Shown: piece by piece, positions 6,722 to 9,712 of the stretch | Position numbering within the stretch: the first letter of the stretch is position 1 | Layout: each line of letters opens with the position of its first letter | Source of the DNA: DASZHC01 sp035938215 | GTDB taxonomy: Bacteria; Verrucomicrobiota; Verrucomicrobiia; Chthoniobacterales; JAFAMB01 | Assembly: GCA_035938215.1 (NCBI GenBank) | Contig: DASZHC010000109.1 | Span: 1 to 9,712, forward strand | Direction of reading: 5' to 3' | Length of the DNA: 9,712 nt | Notes under the pieces: generated by a model | The model's database searches: none | Told to the model about the DNA's origin: nothing | Seen by the model: the letters and a program-made list of their open reading frames with translations, nothing else | Made by a program: the position numbers and the translations under genes

Positions 6722-6760
6722 ATCCATAAACAAACGAACATCGGAGAAAATGGCCCTTCT

Positions 6761-6806
6761 CGGTGGGCGATCGGAGGTGCGCCCCTACAATATCCCGGGC
6801 CCACCG
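6761..6806. repeat. Second palindromic element between uvrB and the FAH gene
   Basis: CGGTGGGC (6761-6768) is the exact reverse complement of GCCCACCG (6799-6806). Within it GGGCG (6765-6769) can instead pair with CGCCC (6780-6784). The near-or-far pairing is like that of the repeat at 6674-6721, but the sequence is different. It is probably another dispersed repeat type; only this copy is in the window. Confidence 0.45.
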
Positions 6807-6947
6807 GAAGATCGCGATTCCAAGACAACTGTTTTTGATGTGGCTCGGCAGGTCGCATCTCCGAGGCGGCCGCATCAATCGGCCCGCCGAGAAGCTTAAA
6901 TACAAGAACCGGTTTGATTCGGTAGTTTACATCAATTACTAGTTCCC

Positions 6948-7751
6948 ATGCGGATCATCCGTTATCTTGCGCAAGAGGGAGATGTCCGGTTTGCGGCCGA
7001 ACAGCCGGGAGGCCGCTGCTTTGATTTGTATGGCGACATCTACCAAACATTCGAAGTTACCGATCGCGAATCGAAAATGGTCAAAGTCCTGGCACCCATC
7101 GAACCGCGGGCGATCCTTTGTATCGGCCTTAATTATCGAAAGCACGCGGAAGAAACCGGGGCGAAAATTCCAGAGCGACCGGTGTTATTCATGAAGGGCC
7201 CGAATACCCTCCAAAATCCGGGCGATCCGATTGTGCTGCCGACCAAACTCAAGAGCGACGAGGTTGATTATGAATGTGAGCTGGCGGTCATTCTCGGCAG
7301 GGAATGCAAGAATGCTTCGCGGACTCACGCTCTCGATTATGTATTGGGCTACACCGCGGCTAACGACGTAAGCGCGAGAGATTGGCAGAGGCGTCTGGGC
7401 GGCGGCCAATTTTGTCGGGGAAAGGGCTTTGACACCTTTGCTCCCCTTGGCCCCGCGATCGTCACAAAGGATGAAATCGCGAATCCGAATGCGCTCCACA
7501 TCGAAACCCGCGTCAATGGTAAGACTCGGCAGAGCTCGAATACATCAGACATGCTTTTTGATGTTCCCACTTTAATAGAGTTTCTCAGCGGCAGTACGAC
7601 GCTTTATCCGGGAACGGTTATTCTCACCGGAACGCCCCAAGGCGTAGGCATGGCGATGAATCCGCCTCGGTATCTAAAGAAAGGGGATTTCGTAGAGATT
7701 GAAATCGAGAAGATCGGGGTGTTAAGCAACCCTGTCGTAGAGGAGGAATGA
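6948..7751 (+). CDS. Fumarylacetoacetate hydrolase (FAH) family protein
   Basis: A 267-residue cytoplasmic enzyme of the FAH fold, of the size of FAHD1-like acylpyruvases, 2-hydroxyhepta-2,4-diene-1,7-dioate isomerases and similar enzymes that cleave or isomerise beta-diketo acids with a divalent metal. The family's key residues are visible: the His-x2-Glu pair H66/E69 in LNYRKHAEE; metal ligands E109 and E111 in DYECEL and D140 in TAANDVSARDWQ; Lys159 in FCRGKGFDTFAPLGP; and the C-terminal PGTVILTGTPQGVG (221-234). The N-terminal 45 residues form the small extra domain typical of bacterial members. The catalytic set appears complete, so activity is likely; the exact substrate cannot be told and no catabolic neighbours help. 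The start at 6948 has no Shine-Dalgarno sequence but gives the normal N-terminus. Confidence 0.94.
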   Translation: MRIIRYLAQEGDVRFAAEQPGGRCFDLYGDIYQTFEVTDRESKMVKVLAPIEPRAILCIGLNYRKHAEETGAKIPERPVLFMKGPNTLQNPGDPIVLPTKLKSDEVDYECELAVILGRECKNASRTHALDYVLGYTAANDVSARDWQRRLGGGQFCRGKGFDTFAPLGPAIVTKDEIANPNALHIETRVNGKTRQSSNTSDMLFDVPTLIEFLSGSTTLYPGTVILTGTPQGVGMAMNPPRYLKKGDFVEIEIEKIGVLSNPVVEEE

Positions 7752-7772
7752 GCAGCGAGGCCGTGTTTCAGA

Positions 7773-7876
7773 CCAGGGGAATCTAACCGGCATCCCTCAC
7801 AAGCCCTGCGGAAAAGCCCGCACCCCCACCCTGGGCTGAACTTCTCTTACGCCTTCGGCGTGTTAAATTCCCCTGG
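7773..7876. repeat. 104-base structured element in the convergent FAH / 587-aa gene gap
   Basis: The 15 bases at 7773-7787 pair with 7862-7876 with one mismatch (7783/7866). Just inside the right arm, ACGCC (7849-7853) and GGCGT (7857-7861) form a tight hairpin with a TTC loop, and GCCC (7803-7806) can pair with GGGC (7832-7835). The element sits 21 bases after the FAH stop and 50 bases past the end of the opposing gene, so it could close both transcripts. Its closed, multi-stem shape also suits a dispersed repeat or a small RNA. No T-run follows either end. Confidence 0.5.
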
Positions 7877-7926
7877 CGCTATGCTCATCAAGACCTCCAG
7901 ATTTCTCACCGAAAGAGCGCCTGCTC

Positions 7927-9690
7927 CTAAACAAGGTGGGAACCGGATGCCGCGGCTGCGCACTCAGGCTCATCATGCTTCTCAACGTGCAATTCCGAAG
8001 GCTCCGCCGGGGGCATCAGCGCGATGCCGGCCGCTTTCTGCGGGTCATCCGCGGCCTCTCCGATCGGGTCGGGCTCTGGCCGGCGCGCGGAATGATCCAA
8101 AGAATCGACAGCCGGGTCCGTTGTCTTCTCCCGGTCCTCAGCGGCAGTCGCCTGAACTTCTTCCTCCGAGCTCTCTTCAAATTCGTTGCCGTCAGCGATA
8201 ACAGGTTCGTGACCCAGATTTTCTCCGACCTTTGCAGGGTCGTGCGTGGGTTGGTGCCCGGTGGCGGCAGTTCCCTTCTCGGGGTCGATCAGTTTGGGCG
8301 GCAACGGTAAATCGAGGGTTCCATCCGCAAACTCGATGACATGCCCAGCTTTAGCCAGCCAGATCAGATCGGTTGCCAACGCCGTCTTCGCGTGTTGGTA
8401 TTCGGCGCTCGCTTCATCAGACAATGCCGCCCCGGCGAGTTTGGATAGAACTTTTTCTGCAAGCTGCTTTCGAGAGATCTTTGGGTATGATCTTATGGCG
8501 GACAGAATTGCTGAAAGATTGGAAGAAACAGATGCTTGGTTTGAATCAAATAGTTGCGGGCGCACCGTCGAAATATAAAGGATGCGCTTCTTGTGTTTAA
8601 ATACATGCAAGCCCGCCTGATTCAAGCCGTGCCGAAGCGCGCCCGCAATCTGGGCCGGGAATCGGTTCTCCCTGTCCCTGGCCTTCCGAATCGCCGCGAT
8701 GATCCCGCGATCGGGAAGATGGCGCGCTGTTTCGCCCGAAAGCTCCGCCGCCAGGCACGGACGAACTAAGCTGGGAAGATAGTGCGTTCGAAAATGCTGT
8801 TCCACAGCGGCCGGATTCTCAAATATAACAGGATCCTGCTGGTCCTTCGTCCGAAACGTCATTGCCTTTCGAGCTTCCTCTTTCCATTGCTCGACGATTT
8901 GCGGATTGCTCGTTATTTCGATCGTCCGCCGGTAATCGTCAAAAGACATCCGCCTGTTAAATCTCTGTTCGTAAAGCGCTCGAAGAGTGGGTTGAAACGC
9001 GTGATAGTTCGTAGGTCCGAGAAGTTTTCCTGTGAGCGTACAGCGTGCGACTGAAGAAAAGCTGCCCTTAATGGGTTCCTTTTCGACGATCTCAGTTTCG
9101 TAGTACTCGTCCTTCTTTTCGCTAAATGCATTGCGCTCAAGAGCGGCCGGGTCCATTGCCACTAGTCCATAGTCCCCAAATTGATAAATCATCGTGTGGT
9201 TATCAAGAGAACGCACGCGGATCCGGTGGCGTTCAGGCCGCTCCAAAAACATCCGGGCGAGACCAAAAAGGGGATAGGCGACGTGGCCTTGCTTAATTTG
9301 CTGGATTATTTTTGAGAAAGCCCGTTCTTCCGGCAGAAAATCGATCTGAACAGGTGCAGCTTCGACCTCCGGACGAGCCGTCTGTTCTTCCCGACGCTGA
9401 AATCTCGGACGCTCCCCTTTCTGCGGAAGTGAACGATTCTCGACCGGGCGCTGCTGCGATTGGACCGGGCGATTGCCTGCAGCCGGCTTTCTTTCCGTTT
9501 GCTCGTGTCGATGCCGCTCGGTCGGCGGGCTTGGCCGCCGGAGTCTGTCGTCCCTGCGTTCGCGCCGTCCTCGATGCTGACGATCCGGAGAATCGTCACC
9601 TTCGTAGTCTGCATAGCGATTTGCCGGCTCGGACTCCTTTAGCCAATCGGGCGTTAATCGAAGTTCTAGCGATGGAATGGGATCCGTCAT
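7927..9690 (-). CDS. Uncharacterised protein with basic disordered head, winged-helix-like segment and acidic tail
   Basis: A 587-residue protein I cannot assign to a named family. Residues 1-112 are low-complexity and rich in Arg, Glu, Pro and Gln (RGRRERRDDRLRRPSPP), so probably disordered and strongly basic after residue 38. Residues 115-465 look folded: a hydrophobic start (FSKIIQQIKQGHVAYPLFGL), a distinctive CTLTGKLLGPTNYHAFQ (217-233), and a charged helical region to about 380. Residues 388-463 resemble a winged helix: helices in NLSAILSAIRSYPKISRKQL, then LIWLAKAGHVIEFADGTLDL as a final helix and wing. The tail (466-587) is acidic (EFEESSEEEVQ) and disordered. There is no signal peptide or membrane segment. 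This layout suits a cytoplasmic nucleic-acid-binding protein, but that is inference. The ATG at 9690 is the first start with coding-like sequence after it; 22 bases upstream remain in the window and show no ribosome binding site. Confidence 0.85.
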   Translation of the reverse strand: MTDPIPSLELRLTPDWLKESEPANRYADYEGDDSPDRQHRGRRERRDDRLRRPSPPTERHRHEQTERKPAAGNRPVQSQQRPVENRSLPQKGERPRFQRREEQTARPEVEAAPVQIDFLPEERAFSKIIQQIKQGHVAYPLFGLARMFLERPERHRIRVRSLDNHTMIYQFGDYGLVAMDPAALERNAFSEKKDEYYETEIVEKEPIKGSFSSVARCTLTGKLLGPTNYHAFQPTLRALYEQRFNRRMSFDDYRRTIEITSNPQIVEQWKEEARKAMTFRTKDQQDPVIFENPAAVEQHFRTHYLPSLVRPCLAAELSGETARHLPDRGIIAAIRKARDRENRFPAQIAGALRHGLNQAGLHVFKHKKRILYISTVRPQLFDSNQASVSSNLSAILSAIRSYPKISRKQLAEKVLSKLAGAALSDEASAEYQHAKTALATDLIWLAKAGHVIEFADGTLDLPLPPKLIDPEKGTAATGHQPTHDPAKVGENLGHEPVIADGNEFEESSEEEVQATAAEDREKTTDPAVDSLDHSARRPEPDPIGEAADDPQKAAGIALMPPAEPSELHVEKHDEPECAAAASGSHLV

Positions 9691-9712
9691 GGTCGCATTA
9701 GAGGTAACTGCA

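Noticed and set aside
6575..6899. Overlapping plus-strand frames upstream of the FAH gene
   Set aside because: Their translations are created by the palindromic repeats (GRDGLRAVP is also read from copy 1), so they are repeat artefacts.
1..9712. CRISPR array, tRNA or rRNA genes
   Set aside because: No regularly spaced direct repeats, tRNA cloverleaf with its conserved arms, or rRNA sequence was seen by eye on either strand.

Overview
The window looks like a chromosomal segment of a free-living bacterium, most likely from the Verrucomicrobiota (Spartobacteria / soil Chthoniobacterales type). That placement is an inference. It rests on moderate-to-high GC, the near absence of recognisable Shine-Dalgarno sequences before the starts, a C4-type zinc-ribbon gene placed before holA, and many palindromic intergenic repeats. 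No gene here fixes the taxonomy by itself. I see no rRNA, tRNA, CRISPR array, intact insertion sequence or phage gene.

Layout: (1) 1-675 (+), the 3' part of a coiled-coil / C4 zinc-ribbon protein whose start lies off the left edge. (2) 676-1045, a gap with a possible 34-codon membrane micro-ORF and a palindromic repeat. (3) 1046-2206 (+), DNA polymerase III delta subunit (holA). (4) 2207-2337, a short gap with a 42-codon ORF overlapping the next start by ATGA and a hairpin ending 6 bases before that start. (5) 2338-3990 (+), a 550-residue MFS exporter with a soluble C-terminal domain. (6) 3989-4357, a gap between convergent genes, bounded on each side by a long inverted repeat that contains the stop codon of the adjacent gene. 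(7) 4354-6531 (-), uvrB, complete, with an unusual insert of about 42 residues. (8) 6532-6947, a divergent gap with a second copy of the palindromic repeat and a related-looking palindrome. (9) 6948-7751 (+), a fumarylacetoacetate-hydrolase family enzyme. (10) 7752-7926, a convergent gap holding a 104-base element closed by a 15-bp stem. (11) 7927-9690 (-), a 587-residue conserved-looking protein of unknown function with a basic disordered head, a folded core ending in a winged-helix-like segment, and an acidic tail.

The genes do not form one pathway. holA (replication) and uvrB (nucleotide excision repair) are housekeeping genes; the MFS exporter and FAH enzyme are stand-alone metabolic or transport genes. 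I do not see a clear new multi-gene system. The most distinctive content is non-coding: five of the six gaps between genes carry substantial inverted repeats. One 30-base unit occurs twice (29/30 identical) and in both copies its left arm can pair with either a near or a far partner. The other points of interest are the uncharacterised 587-residue protein and the UvrB insert.
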